Below are positions 53,746 to 63,419 of a stretch of DNA of 64,000 nucleotides, piece after piece (within the stretch, counting starts at the first letter, position 1; each line of letters opens with the position of its first letter). The stretch covers positions 3,820,001 to 3,884,000 of the forward strand of contig NZ_CP045740.1 of assembly GCF_009650765.1 (NCBI RefSeq), written 5' to 3'. Source of the DNA: Streptomyces sp. SUK 48. GTDB taxonomy: Bacteria; Actinomycetota; Actinomycetes; Streptomycetales; Streptomycetaceae. A program made the position numbers and the translations under genes. Under the pieces are notes generated by a model. It did no database searches. It worked only from the letters and a program-made list of their open reading frames with translations, and had not been told where the DNA came from.

Positions 53746-55704
53746 GTGAGCAATGAGAGCCTGGCCAACCTGCTGAAGGAAGAACGCAGGTTCGCGCCCC
53801 CCGCCGACCTGGCCGCACACGCCAACGTCACGGCGGAGGCGTACGAGCAGGCCAAGGCTGACCGGCTCGGCTTCTGGGCCGCGCAGGCCCGCCGGCTGAC
53901 CTGGGCCAAGGAACCGACCGAGACGCTGGACTGGTCGAACCCCCCGTTCGCGAAGTGGTTCAAGGACGGCGCGCTCAACGTCGCCTACAACTGCGTCGAC
54001 CGGCATGTCGAGGCCGGCCACGGCGACCGGGTCGCCATCCACTTCGAAGGCGAGCCCGGCGACAGCCGCTCCCTCACCTACGCCGAGCTGAAGGACGAGG
54101 TCTCCCGCGCCGCGAACGCCCTCCTCCACCTCGGCGTCCGCAAGGGCGACCGGGTCGCCGTCTACATGCCGATGATCCCCGAGACCGCCATCGCCATGCT
54201 GGCCTGCGCCCGGATCGGCGCCGCCCACTCCGTGGTCTTCGGCGGCTTCTCCGCCGACGCGCTCGCCACCCGTATCAAGGATGCCGACGCCAAGGTCGTC
54301 ATCACGTCCGACGGCGGCTACCGCCGCGGCAAGCCCTCCGCCCTCAAGCCCGCCGTGGACGAGGCCGTGGAGAAGGCGGGCACCGTCGAACACGTCCTCG
54401 TGGTCCGCCGCACCGGCCAGGACGTCGCCTTCGACGACACCCGCGACGTGTGGTGGCACGACCTCCTCGCCACCCAGTCGGCCGAGCACACCCCGGAGGC
54501 GTTCGACGCCGAACACCCCCTGTTCATCCTCTACACCTCCGGCACCACCGGAAAGCCCAAGGGCATCCTGCACACCTCCGGCGGCTACCTCACCCAGGCC
54601 GCCTACACCCACTGGGCCGTCTTCGACCTCAAGCCCGAGACCGACGTCTACTGGTGCACCGCCGACGTCGGCTGGGTCACCGGCCACTCCTACATCGTCT
54701 ACGGCCCCCTCGCCAACGGCGCCACCCAGGTCATGTACGAGGGCACCCCCGACACCCCCCACCAGGGCCGGTTCTGGGAGATCGTCCAGAAGTACAAGGT
54801 CTCCCTCCTCTACACCGCGCCCACCGCGATCCGCACCTTCATGAAGTGGGGAGACGACATCCCCGCCAAGTTCGACCTCTCCAGCCTGCGCATCCTCGGC
54901 TCGGTGGGCGAACCCATCAACCCCGAAGCCTGGATCTGGTACCGCAAGCACATCGGCGCCGACCGCACCCCCGTCGTGGACACCTGGTGGCAGACCGAGA
55001 CCGGCGCCATGATGATCTCCCCCCTCCCCGGCGTCACCGAGGCCAAGCCCGGCTCCGCCCAGCGCCCCCTGCCCGGCATCAGCGCCACCGTCGTCGACGA
55101 CGAGGCCAACGAGGTTCCCGACGGCGGAGGCGGTTACCTCGTGCTCACCGAGCCGTGGCCCTCCATGCTGCGCACCATCTGGGGCGACGACCAGCGCTTC
55201 AAGGACACCTACTGGTCCCGCTTCCCGGGCAAGTACTTCGCCGGCGACGGCGCGAAGAAGGACGACGACGGCGACATCTGGCTCCTCGGCCGCGTCGACG
55301 ACGTCATGCTCGTCTCCGGCCACAACATCTCCACCACCGAGGTCGAATCCGCCCTCGTGTCGCACCCGGCGGTCGCCGAGGCGGCCGTGGTCGGCGCCGC
55401 CGACGAGACCACCGGCCAGGCCATCGTCGCCTTCGTCATCCTGCGCGGCACCGCCTCCGCCGACGACGACACCCTCATCGGCACCCTCCGCGACCACGTC
55501 GGCGCCACCCTCGGCCCGATCGCCAAGCCCAAGCGGATCCTCCCGGTCGCGGAGCTTCCCAAGACCCGCTCCGGCAAGATCATGCGCCGTCTCCTGCGGG
55601 ACGTCGCCGAGAACCGCCAGCTCGGAGACGTCACCACCCTCACCGACTCCGGCGTCATGGACCTGATCCAGTCCAGGCTCCCCGCCGCGCCCAGCGAGGA
55701 CTGA
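53746..55704 (+). CDS. acsA: Acetyl-CoA synthetase
   Basis: Makes acetyl-CoA from acetate, ATP and CoA. The 652-residue enzyme has the AMP-forming P-loop motif [19 protein letters not shown], the [12 protein letters not shown] adenylate motif and the hinge [15 protein letters not shown]. Lys611, in [10 protein letters not shown], is the catalytic lysine commonly inactivated by acetylation. GTG 53746 begins [10 protein letters not shown] with AAAGGCGG upstream; an open frame extends to 53578 without support. Transcribed with its own promoter, divergent from the deacetylase. Confidence 0.96.
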   Translation: MSNESLANLLKEERRFAPPADLAAHANVTAEAYEQAKADRLGFWAAQARRLTWAKEPTETLDWSNPPFAKWFKDGALNVAYNCVDRHVEAGHGDRVAIHFEGEPGDSRSLTYAELKDEVSRAANALLHLGVRKGDRVAVYMPMIPETAIAMLACARIGAAHSVVFGGFSADALATRIKDADAKVVITSDGGYRRGKPSALKPAVDEAVEKAGTVEHVLVVRRTGQDVAFDDTRDVWWHDLLATQSAEHTPEAFDAEHPLFILYTSGTTGKPKGILHTSGGYLTQAAYTHWAVFDLKPETDVYWCTADVGWVTGHSYIVYGPLANGATQVMYEGTPDTPHQGRFWEIVQKYKVSLLYTAPTAIRTFMKWGDDIPAKFDLSSLRILGSVGEPINPEAWIWYRKHIGADRTPVVDTWWQTETGAMMISPLPGVTEAKPGSAQRPLPGISATVVDDEANEVPDGGGGYLVLTEPWPSMLRTIWGDDQRFKDTYWSRFPGKYFAGDGAKKDDDGDIWLLGRVDDVMLVSGHNISTTEVESALVSHPAVAEAAVVGAADETTGQAIVAFVILRGTASADDDTLIGTLRDHVGATLGPIAKPKRILPVAELPKTRSGKIMRRLLRDVAENRQLGDVTTLTDSGVMDLIQSRLPAAPSED

Positions 55705-55911
55705 GCCCGTACGACGGACAAGGGGCGCCCGGCACTCGCCGGGCGCCCTTCGCGCATGTCAGGGGCCTGCCGCTCCCGCTCGCCTTTCCCCCGGCCGAGA
55801 AGTTAGGTAAAGTAACCAAAGCGTCAAAAAGTCAACAAGATCCACATGGGGTGCGCCGGGAAGTCTGGTCGGCAGGTACGTCGTCCTGCCCGCTTCCGGA
55901 GGTCCCCCATC

Positions 55912-57354
55912 GTGACCGCGCCCCGCACCCCGCACCCCGCCCGCAAGGCCCTCGGACGCCTGTCCCTGCCCGAGCGGACCTATGTCGCGGACGCCCTGCG
56001 CACGGAGACCGTCGGCGGAGTGCTCCTGCTCATCGCCGCCGTGACCGCCCTGATCTGGGCGAACGTCCCGGCGCTGCGCCACAGCTACGAGACGGTCGGC
56101 CACTTCAGCTTCGGCCCCGCCGCCCTCGGCCTCAACCTGTCGATCGCCCACTGGGCCGCCGACGGCGTCCTCGCGATCTTCTTCTTCGTCGCCGGTATCG
56201 AGCTCAAACGCGAACTGGTCGCCGGAGACCTGCGCGACCCCAAGGCGGCCGTGCTCCCCGTGGTGGCCGCCCTGTGCGGCATGGCCGTACCCGCGCTCGT
56301 CTACACCGTCACCAACCTCGCCGGACACGGCTCCACCCAGGGCTGGGCGGTGCCCACCGCCACCGACATCGCCTTCGCGCTCGCCGTCCTCGCGGTGATC
56401 GGCACCTCCCTGCCCAGCGCCCTGCGCGCCTTTTTGCTCACCCTCGCCGTCGTCGACGACCTCTTCGCGATCCTGATCATCGCGATCTTCTTCACCGACC
56501 GGTTGAACTTCGCCGCGCTCGGCGGCGCGTTCCTCGGCCTCGCCGTCTTCTGGCTGCTGCTGCGCAAGGGCGTGCGCGGCTGGTACGTCTACCTGCCGCT
56601 CGCCCTCGTCAACTGGGCGCTGATGTACAACAGCGGCGTGCACGCCACCATCGCCGGGGTGGCCATGGGCCTGATGCTGCGCTGCACCACCCGCGAGGGT
56701 GAGCGGCGCTCCCCGGGCGAGCGCGTCGAGCACCTGGTGCGGCCCCTGTCGGCCGGGTTCGCGGTACCGGTGTTCGCGCTGTTCAGCGCCGGTGTGGTGG
56801 TGTCCGGACGGGCGCTCGGCGACCTGTTCACCCGACCGGAGACGCTCGGCGTGGTGCTGGGCCTGGTCGTCGGCAAAGCGCTCGGCATATTCGGCGGCAC
56901 CTGGCTGACCGTCCGCTTCACCCGCGCCTCGCTGAGCGAGGACCTCGCCTGGGCGGACGTCTTCGCGGTCGCCTCGCTCGCCGGCATCGGCTTCACGGTC
57001 TCGCTGCTCATCGGCGAACTGGCCTACGACGGCGACGCGCTCCTCACCGACGAGACCAAGGCCGCCGTCCTCGCCGGGTCCCTGATCGCCGCGATCTGTG
57101 CCACCGTGCTGCTGAAGATACGCAACGCCAAGTACCGGCGGCTGTGCGAGGCCGAGGACCGTGACGACGACCTCGACGGCGTCCCCGACATCTACGAGGA
57201 GGACGACCCCGCGTACCACCTGCGCATGGCCCGCATTCTGGAGCGCAGGGCCGCCGAACACCGGCGGCTCGCCGCCGAGCGGACGGCCGCGGCGGGCGAC
57301 GGGCGTGCCGAAGTGCCGGGCGGGGCAGGCGACGAGGGCGGCCGTCCGGCATGA
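55912..57354 (+). CDS. nhaA: Na+/H+ antiporter NhaA
   Basis: Expels Na+ or Li+ in exchange for protons. The 480-residue protein has about 12 membrane helices. The ion-binding Asp-Asp pair is in LTLAVVDDLFAILII; TATDIAFALAVLA and ASLAGIGFTVSLL are further NhaA signatures. The last ~60 residues are a charged cytoplasmic tail. GTG 55912 follows GGAGG at 9 bases. Followed 98 bases later by the holin-like gene. Confidence 0.94.
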   Translation: MTAPRTPHPARKALGRLSLPERTYVADALRTETVGGVLLLIAAVTALIWANVPALRHSYETVGHFSFGPAALGLNLSIAHWAADGVLAIFFFVAGIELKRELVAGDLRDPKAAVLPVVAALCGMAVPALVYTVTNLAGHGSTQGWAVPTATDIAFALAVLAVIGTSLPSALRAFLLTLAVVDDLFAILIIAIFFTDRLNFAALGGAFLGLAVFWLLLRKGVRGWYVYLPLALVNWALMYNSGVHATIAGVAMGLMLRCTTREGERRSPGERVEHLVRPLSAGFAVPVFALFSAGVVVSGRALGDLFTRPETLGVVLGLVVGKALGIFGGTWLTVRFTRASLSEDLAWADVFAVASLAGIGFTVSLLIGELAYDGDALLTDETKAAVLAGSLIAAICATVLLKIRNAKYRRLCEAEDRDDDLDGVPDIYEEDDPAYHLRMARILERRAAEHRRLAAERTAAAGDGRAEVPGGAGDEGGRPA

Positions 57355-57452
57355 TCTGACGAGACGGTACAAATCAAGACGGTGACCCGGGGCAGGGCGG
57401 CGGCCCGCCCGGCAGGCCCGGGGACACGAAAGAACTCGTAAGGGAGAACGCG

Positions 57453-57941
57453 ATGAGCGCACCCGACGGCAGCCCGGTCGGCGCCGAACGCAGCATCGGC
57501 CAGCTGTTCGCCTCGGCGACGACCGATTTGTCGGCGCTGGTGCACGACGAGATCGCGCTGGCCAAGGCGCAGCTCAAGCAGGACGTGAAGCGCGGCGCGA
57601 CCAGCGGTGGCGCGTTCTCGATGGCGGGCGCGGTCCTGGTGTTCTCCCTGCCGATGCTCAACTTCGCCCTGGCGTACGGCATCCGCACCTGGTCCCACTG
57701 GAACCTGGCGATCTGCTTCGTGCTGTCCTTCGCGGCGAACGTGCTCGTCGCCGGCCTGCTCGCGCTGATCGGTGTGGTGTTCGCGAAGAAGGCCAAGAAG
57801 GGCCGGGGGCCGCAGAAGGTCGCCGCGTCCGTGAAGGAATCGGCGAGCGTCCTCGGGAACGCCAAGCCGCACCCGCGCCCGGAGCTGCCCGAGGACCGCA
57901 GCCCCGCGGCCATCGAGGCTGTGGCACGCTCGTCGTCATGA
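57453..57941 (+). CDS. Phage-holin-family/DUF1469-like membrane protein
   Basis: A 162-residue protein. A helical N-terminus (SIGQLFASATTDLSALVHDE), two membrane helices (GAVLVFSLPMLNFALAYGI and LSFAANVLVAGLLALIGVVF) and a basic tail fit the actinobacterial 'phage holin family' (DUF1469/Pex24p-like). It is chromosomal with no lysis genes, so a true holin role is unlikely. ATG 57453 follows AAGGGAGAA. The stop overlaps the next start. Confidence 0.8.
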   Translation: MSAPDGSPVGAERSIGQLFASATTDLSALVHDEIALAKAQLKQDVKRGATSGGAFSMAGAVLVFSLPMLNFALAYGIRTWSHWNLAICFVLSFAANVLVAGLLALIGVVFAKKAKKGRGPQKVAASVKESASVLGNAKPHPRPELPEDRSPAAIEAVARSSS

Positions 57942-58882
57942 CGGACCCCGCTCATGACCCCGCTCCCGCCTCGCTGGTACGGATCGGGCTGCCCGGACAC
58001 CAGGTGATCCACCGGGACGTCGCCGCGAACGGCGCCCGCTTCCACATCGCGGAACTCGGTGACGGCCCCCTGGTGCTGCTGCTCCATGGCTTCCCGCAGT
58101 TCTGGTGGACCTGGCGGCACCAGCTGGTCGCCCTCGCGGAGGCCGGCTACCGGGCGGTGGCGATGGATCTGCGGGGCGTCGGCGGCAGCGACCGCACCCC
58201 GCGCGGCTACGACCCGGCCAACCTCGCCCTGGACGTCACCGGTGTCATCCGCTCCCTCGGCGAGCCGGACGCCGCGCTGGTCGGGCACGACCTCGGCGGC
58301 TATCTGGCGTGGACCGCGGCGGCCATGCGCCCCAAGCTGGTGCGCCGGCTCGCGGTGGTGTCGATGCCGCACCCGAGGCGCTGGCGCGCGGCGATGCTGC
58401 GCGACGCACGGCAGACCGCCGCCAACTCCTACATCTGGGGTTTCCAGCGGCCCTGGGTCCCGGAGCGTCAACTCACCGCGGACGACGGGGAGCTGGTGGG
58501 CCGTCTGATCCGGGACTGGTCCGGGCCGCGCGAGCCGGAGGACGAGGCGGTGGGCAGGTACCGGCGCGCCATGTGCATCCCCTCCACCGCGCACTGCTCC
58601 GTCGAGCCGTACCGCTGGCTGGTGCGCTCCCTGGCGCGCCCGGACGGCGTGCAGTTCTACCGCAGGATGAAGCGCCCGGTGCGGGTGCCCACGCTGCATC
58701 TGCACGGTTCACTCGATCCGGTGAGCCGCACGCGCAGCGCCGCCGGTTCCGGGGAGTATGTCGAAGCGCCGTACCGCTGGCGGCTGTTCGACGGGCTGGG
58801 CCACTTCCCGCACGAGGAGGACCCGGTGGCGTTCTCGACCGAGCTGATCAACTGGCTGAAGGACCCCGAGCCCGACCGGTGA
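57938..58882 (+). CDS. Alpha/beta hydrolase, epoxide-hydrolase-like
   Basis: A 314-residue alpha/beta-hydrolase. HGFPQFWWTW is the oxyanion HGxP motif. The nucleophile elbow LVGHDLGGYLAW has Asp, typical of epoxide hydrolases and haloalkane dehalogenases rather than esterases. The acid is expected in HLHGSLDPVSR and the His in GLGHFPHEE. ATG 57938 overlaps the previous stop (ATGA), so the pair is translationally coupled. Substrate unknown. Confidence 0.9.
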   Translation: MTDPAHDPAPASLVRIGLPGHQVIHRDVAANGARFHIAELGDGPLVLLLHGFPQFWWTWRHQLVALAEAGYRAVAMDLRGVGGSDRTPRGYDPANLALDVTGVIRSLGEPDAALVGHDLGGYLAWTAAAMRPKLVRRLAVVSMPHPRRWRAAMLRDARQTAANSYIWGFQRPWVPERQLTADDGELVGRLIRDWSGPREPEDEAVGRYRRAMCIPSTAHCSVEPYRWLVRSLARPDGVQFYRRMKRPVRVPTLHLHGSLDPVSRTRSAAGSGEYVEAPYRWRLFDGLGHFPHEEDPVAFSTELINWLKDPEPDR

Positions 58883-59020
58883 CGACGCGGCGCGGAACCG
58901 ATGCGTGGAGTATCCGGTTCCCCGCCACTTGTCACCCGTTCGGCCACATGCCTGCCGCATACGCCAATTGGCCGCCGTCCAAGCGGTTATCGACCTTGGG
59001 GCGGGGGCACACGGACCGGT

Positions 59021-59200
59021 ATGGGCTTGACGCACGACTACAGTGACGCACCCCGCAACCGCCGCTCGGCCACCGGCCTGAGCACGCCTCAGCGAGGCAC
59101 CCCGCAACTCGCGGAAGGCGAACTGCGGGTGGGGATTCCGCGCATCCTGCGCCGCCGGGCCCGCTGGGTCTCGGTGCGCCTGCGTCACCCGCGCAACTGA
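59021..59200 (+). CDS. Small basic protein of unknown function
   Basis: A 59-residue Arg-rich product (MGLTHDYSDAPRNRRS, ending RRRARWVSVRLRHPRN). It lies between the epoxide-hydrolase-like gene and marP. Codon positions look coding, but the ribosome site is weak. No family recognised; could be spurious. Confidence 0.45.
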   Translation: MGLTHDYSDAPRNRRSATGLSTPQRGTPQLAEGELRVGIPRILRRRARWVSVRLRHPRN

Positions 59201-59213
59201 ACCGCACCGCGGC

Positions 59214-60413
59214 TCACAGCGCGCAGCTGTCCGTACCCACCTGCTCGTTCGCCGTGCGGCCGCGGGCGATGTCCGGCCGGATCTCGTCCGCCGTCAGCGC
59301 GTAACCGGTCTCGGCGTCGTCCAGGGACTTGGCGAACACCACCCCGTAGACCCTGCCGTCAGGGGTGAGCAGGGGTCCGCCGGAGTTTCCCTGGCGGACG
59401 GTCGCGTACAGCGAGTAGACATCGCGGCGCACGCTGCCCCGGTGGTAGATGTCCGGGCCGTTGACCGAGATGCGCCCGCGCACCCGGGCCGCGCGCACGT
59501 CGTACGAGCCGTTCTCCGGGAACCCGGCCACGATCGCGCCGTCGCCCCCGGCCGCGTCCGGCGCGGCGAACTTCAGCGCGTCCGCCTTCAGGTCCGGTAC
59601 GTCGAGTACCGCGATGTCGCGCTTCCAGTCGTACAGCACCACCTTGGCGTCGTAGCGCTGCCCCACCCCGCCTATCTGGACGGTCGGCTCGTCCACCCCG
59701 CCGACGACGTGCGCGTTGGTCATCACGCGGCGGTCGCCGAAGACGAAACCGGTGCCCTCCAGGACCTTGCCGCAGCTCTGCGCGGTGCCGGTGACCTTGA
59801 CGATGGAGCGCTGGGCGCGGGTGGCGACCGGGCTGCCGGCGAGGGCCGGGTCCGGCGGCTGCACGTCCTTGATCGGCTCGTCGGAGAACGGGCTGAAGAC
59901 CTGCGGGAAGCCGTTCTGCGCGAGGACCGAGGAGAAGTCCGCGAACCAGCCGTCGGCCCGGGCGGGCAGCGCCCGGGAGACCCCGAGCAGCACCTTGGAG
60001 CCGCGCACCTGCTTGCCGAGGGTCGGCAGGGTGGTGCCGGCCAGGGCGGAGCCGATCAGCCAGGCGACCAGCAGCATCGCCACCACGTTGACCAGCGCGC
60101 CGCCGGTGGCGTCCAGGGCGCGGGCCGGGGACCAGGTGATGTGCTTGCGCAGTTTGTTGCCGAGATGGGTGGTCAGGGCCTGGCCGACGGAGGCGCAGAC
60201 GATGACGACGACCACGGCCACGACGGCGGCGGTGGTGCCCACCTCCGCGTTGTCGGTCACCGCGTCCCAGACGACGGGCAGCGCGTACACCGCCGCGAGG
60301 CCGCCGCCCAGGAAGCCGATCACCGACAGGATGCCCACGACGAAGCCCTGGCGGTAGCCGACCACCGCGAACCACACGGCAGCGACCAGCAACAGGATGT
60401 CCAGCACGTTCAC
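59214..60413 (-). CDS. MarP-family membrane serine protease
   Basis: A 399-residue protein. Four N-terminal membrane helices form a CvpA-like domain (residues ~1-165), then a periplasm-facing chymotrypsin-fold protease has triad His in TNAHVV, Asp in WKRDIAVLD and Ser in RQGNSGGPLL. The M. tuberculosis homologue supports acid and oxidative stress survival by processing a peptidoglycan hydrolase. GTG 60413 starts VNVLDILLLVA and follows GAGGG. The conserved neighbours NUDIX-nth-crp match the mycobacterial order. Confidence 0.9.
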   Translation of the reverse strand: MNVLDILLLVAAVWFAVVGYRQGFVVGILSVIGFLGGGLAAVYALPVVWDAVTDNAEVGTTAAVVAVVVVIVCASVGQALTTHLGNKLRKHITWSPARALDATGGALVNVVAMLLVAWLIGSALAGTTLPTLGKQVRGSKVLLGVSRALPARADGWFADFSSVLAQNGFPQVFSPFSDEPIKDVQPPDPALAGSPVATRAQRSIVKVTGTAQSCGKVLEGTGFVFGDRRVMTNAHVVGGVDEPTVQIGGVGQRYDAKVVLYDWKRDIAVLDVPDLKADALKFAAPDAAGGDGAIVAGFPENGSYDVRAARVRGRISVNGPDIYHRGSVRRDVYSLYATVRQGNSGGPLLTPDGRVYGVVFAKSLDDAETGYALTADEIRPDIARGRTANEQVGTDSCAL

Positions 60414-60536
60414 CGCTAAAGACCCTCGCCTACTCCATTCCGCTTCCCGCGGCTCCAACAAGGCGTCCGGCCCGCCCCCGTGGGGACTTCAGGGACCCTG
60501 CGTCCCCGGGAAAGAGACAGCACGGGGATCACCCTG

Positions 60537-61232
60537 TCATGAGCTCCAGTCGAGCGGGGACAGCTTCTCCCGGTCCCAGGGGCGCTCCCAGCCCGCGTAG
60601 TGCAGCAGCCGGTCGATCACCCCGGCCGTGAAACCCCAGACAAGGGCCGATTCGACCTGGAATGCCGGACCCCGGAATCCGCTGGGGTGGACGACGGTGG
60701 TGCGGTTGGCGGGGTCCGTGAGATCCGCCACGGGGACCGTGAAGACCCGCGCCGTCTCGTTCGGGTCCACCGCGCCGACCGGGCTGGGCTCGCGCCACCA
60801 GCCGATGACGGGCGTGACGACGAAGCGGCTGACCGGGATGTACAGCCGGGGCAGCACGGCGAACGGCTGCACACCGCGGGGGTCGAGCCCGGTCTCCTCC
60901 TCGGCCTCGCGCAGGGCGGCGCGCAGCGGGCCCTCGCCGAGCGGATCGCCGTCCTCGGGGTCGAGGGAGCCGCCCGGGAAGGACGGCTGGCCCGCGTGCG
61001 AGCGCAGTGAGCCGGAGCGCTCCATGAGCAGCAGTTCGGGGCCGCGGGTGCCCTCGCCGAACAGGATCAGCACGGCCGACTGGCGGCCCGAGCCGTTCTC
61101 GGGCGGCAGGAAGCGGCTGAGCTGGCGGGGCTCGATGGTCTCGGCCGCGCGGGCCACCGGGGCCAGCCAGTCCGGCAGTCCCCGGCCGTTCAGCATCACC
61201 GCGTCGCCTCGCGCCTCACTGGCCCAGGTCAT
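60537..61232 (-). CDS. NUDIX hydrolase, CoA pyrophosphatase type
   Basis: A 231-residue NUDIX enzyme. The box begins SFPGGSLDPEDGD and continues ALREAEEETGLDP, with an insertion between Gly and Glu and the NuCoA motif upstream (LLMERSGSLRSHAGQPSFPG, matching the UPF0035 signature). Predicted to cleave CoA and its derivatives to phosphopantetheine plus adenosine 3',5'-bisphosphate. ATG 61232. Sits between marP and nth, same strand. Confidence 0.9.
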   Translation of the reverse strand: MTWASEARGDAVMLNGRGLPDWLAPVARAAETIEPRQLSRFLPPENGSGRQSAVLILFGEGTRGPELLLMERSGSLRSHAGQPSFPGGSLDPEDGDPLGEGPLRAALREAEEETGLDPRGVQPFAVLPRLYIPVSRFVVTPVIGWWREPSPVGAVDPNETARVFTVPVADLTDPANRTTVVHPSGFRGPAFQVESALVWGFTAGVIDRLLHYAGWERPWDREKLSPLDWSS

Positions 61233-61287
61233 CGCCCACCCCCGTCATCTCCTGTCGTCCGGCGCCGGGAGCGCCGGGTTCGTTCCG

Positions 61288-62309
61288 TCACGCGGCCCCC
61301 AGCGGCGGGGCGGGCCTGCCGCCCGCGTCCAGGTACGCCTGCGGCGGGTTGAGCCGCTGCCCCGGCAGGCCGCCCTTCTCGTACTTCAGCAGCTTCCGCG
61401 CCTTCTCCGGGTCGGTCTCGCCCTCGCCGTAGGCCGGGCAGAGCGGGGCGATCGGGCAGGCGCCGCAGGCGGGCTTGCGGGCGTGGCAGATGCGGCGGCC
61501 GTGCCAGATGACGTGGTGGGACAGGTCGGTCCACTCGTTCTTGGGGAACAGCGCGCCGACCGCGGCCTCGATCTTGTCCGGGTCGGTCTCCCCGGTCCAG
61601 CGCCAGCGGCGCACCAGCCGCTGGAAGTGGGTGTCCACGGTGATCCCGGGGCGGCCGAAGGCGTTGCCGAGCACGACGAAGGCGGTCTTGCGGCCGACGC
61701 CGGGCAGCTTGACCAGGTCCTCGAGACGGCCCGGCACCTCCCCGCCGAAGTCCTCCACGAGGGCCTTGGACAGTCCTATGACCGACCTGGTCTTGGCCCG
61801 GAAGAACCCGCAGGGGCGCAGGATCTCCTCGACCCGCTCCGGGTCGGCGGCGGCCAGGTCCTCGGGGTGGGATAGCGGCCGAAGAGACCGGGGGTCGTCT
61901 GGTTGACCCGCAGATCGGTGGTCTGGGCCGACAGGACGGTCGCGACCAGCAGCTGGAAGGGGTTCTCGAAGTCCAGTTCCGGATGGGCGTAGGGGTACAC
62001 CTCGGCCAGCTCGCGGTTGATCCGGCGGGCCCGGCGGACCAGGGCGGTCCGCGACTCCTTGCCCGCCGGCTCGACGGCGACCTTCCTGGCGGGCGCGGCC
62101 TTCCTCACCGGGACCGCGCCGTCGGCGGCCACGGCCTTCTTCGCCGGGGTCACTTTCCGGCCCGAAACGGACGTGCCGGCCGGGGTGGCCTTCCGGGCGG
62201 AAGCGGACTTTCCGGCCGGGGCGGCCTTCTTCGCGGAAGACGCCTTCGCGGCGGATGCCGCCTTTCCGGCAGACCCTGCCTTCCCTGCCGAACCGGTCTC
62301 TTCCGCCAT
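61288..62309 (-). CDS. nth: Endonuclease III (Nth), frameshifted as read, with A/K-rich N-terminus
   Basis: Base-excision DNA glycosylase/AP lyase removing oxidised pyrimidines. The N-terminal part (ATG 62309 onward) runs to [21 protein letters not shown] and then goes out of frame; the rest resumes downstream to 61288. One C is missing in the minus-strand run CCCACCCC near 61,865. The helix-hairpin-helix [12 protein letters not shown] with catalytic Lys, VDTHFQRL with catalytic Asp, and the 4Fe-4S loop ([17 protein letters not shown]) are intact. The first ~90 residues are degenerate (S/A)AKKAAPA-type repeats, like histone H1 tails. Confidence 0.9.
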
Positions 62310-62634
62310 GTCAGCCTTTTTTCTACTTTTCCTACTGCCTTCGGGACCCTGTTCGCCCACAGCGGAATCGCGACGTACAACCACCCGCTAAGCCCCCTTG
62401 GCCTGTGCTCTCACCGGCGTTTTGGACACCCGGCCAGCCTAGAGCCCGGCACCGACATCCGCCCCGGACCCCGAAGATCGGCGCCCGATTGGACCCCTGA
62501 CGCTTACCCCGGCACACCCGTGCGGCATCCTTGTGACAGATCACACTGTTTGGACCGTCCGGCAAAATGAGAACACGGTCCCTGGCACACAGGGGAAGCA
62601 AGATCCCCTGAGCAGGTCGACAAGGAGAGAACTC
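62310..62634. other. nth-crp divergent control region
   Basis: A 325-bp gap. Contains the Crp-like dyad at 62532-62545. No gene seen. Confidence 0.4.
62532..62545. promoter_or_regulatory. Candidate Crp-binding site upstream of crp
   Basis: TGTGACAGATCACA, perfect 5-bp half-sites TGTGA/TCACA 4 bases apart; E. coli sites have 6. It also fits GTGNC-type streptomycete half-sites at most positions. Lies 90 bases before the crp start, suggesting autoregulation. Confidence 0.55.
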
Positions 62635-63309
62635 GTGGACGACGTTCTGCGGCGCAACCCGCTCTTCGCGGCGCTCGACGATGAGCAGGCCGCGGAGCTT
62701 CGCGCCTCGATGAGCGAGGTCACCCTCGCTCGCGGCGACTCCCTGTTCCACGAGGGCGACCCGGGCGACCGCCTGTACGTCGTCACCGAGGGCAAGGTCA
62801 AGCTGCACCGCACCTCCCCCGACGGCCGCGAGAACATGCTCGCCGTCGTCGGTCCCGGCGAGCTGATCGGCGAGCTGTCGCTGTTCGACCCGGGCCCGCG
62901 CACGGCCACCGCGACCGCGCTGACCGAGGTCAAGCTGCTCGGCCTCGGCCACGGCGACCTCCAGCCCTGGCTGAACGCCCGCCCCGAGGTGGCCGGCGCC
63001 CTGCTGCGCGCCGTCGCCCGCCGGCTGCGCAAGACCAACGACGCCATGTCCGACCTGGTCTTCTCCGATGTCCCCGGCCGCGTGGCGCGCGCCCTGCTCG
63101 ACCTGTCGCGCCGCTTCGGCGTGCAGTCCGAAGAGGGCATCCACGTCGTCCACGACCTCACCCAGGAGGAGCTGGCCCAGCTGGTCGGCGCCTCCCGCGA
63201 GACCGTGAACAAGGCCCTGGCCGACTTCGCCCAGCGCGGCTGGCTGCGCCTGGAGGCGCGCGCGGTCATCCTGCTGGACGTGGAGCGACTGGCCAAGCGG
63301 TCCCGCTGA
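62635..63309 (+). CDS. crp: Crp, cAMP receptor-type transcription factor
   Basis: A 224-residue Crp/Fnr regulator controlling germination, growth and antibiotic production in S. coelicolor. The cyclic-nucleotide fold has GDRLYVVTEGKVKLHRTS and the phosphate-binding cassette GELIGELSLFDPGPRTATAT. The helix-turn-helix is TQEELAQLVGASRETVNKAL. GTG 62635 starts VDDVLRRNPLFAAL behind AAGGAGAGAA; an upstream frame to 62533 lacks support. Divergent from nth. A terminator follows. Confidence 0.95.
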   Translation: MDDVLRRNPLFAALDDEQAAELRASMSEVTLARGDSLFHEGDPGDRLYVVTEGKVKLHRTSPDGRENMLAVVGPGELIGELSLFDPGPRTATATALTEVKLLGLGHGDLQPWLNARPEVAGALLRAVARRLRKTNDAMSDLVFSDVPGRVARALLDLSRRFGVQSEEGIHVVHDLTQEELAQLVGASRETVNKALADFAQRGWLRLEARAVILLDVERLAKRSR

Positions 63310-63336
63310 CGCGGCGGTCCTTCCCGGTACGACGTC

Positions 63337-63367
63337 CAGGGCGCGGCTCCTCAGGGGCCGCGCCCTG
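63337..63367 (+). terminator. Terminator of crp
   Basis: CAGGGCGCGGC/GCCGCGCCCTG arms (11 bp) with a 9-base loop, 28 bases after the stop. Confidence 0.8.
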
Positions 63368-63419
63368 AGTCGTCCCTCCCGCCGTAAACCGGCTGCCCCG
63401 GCCCGGTCGGCACGGCACC

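Noticed and set aside
57453..57941. Possible prophage holin
   Set aside because: No phage or lysis genes nearby and it is conserved with core neighbours; likely a chromosomal membrane protein.
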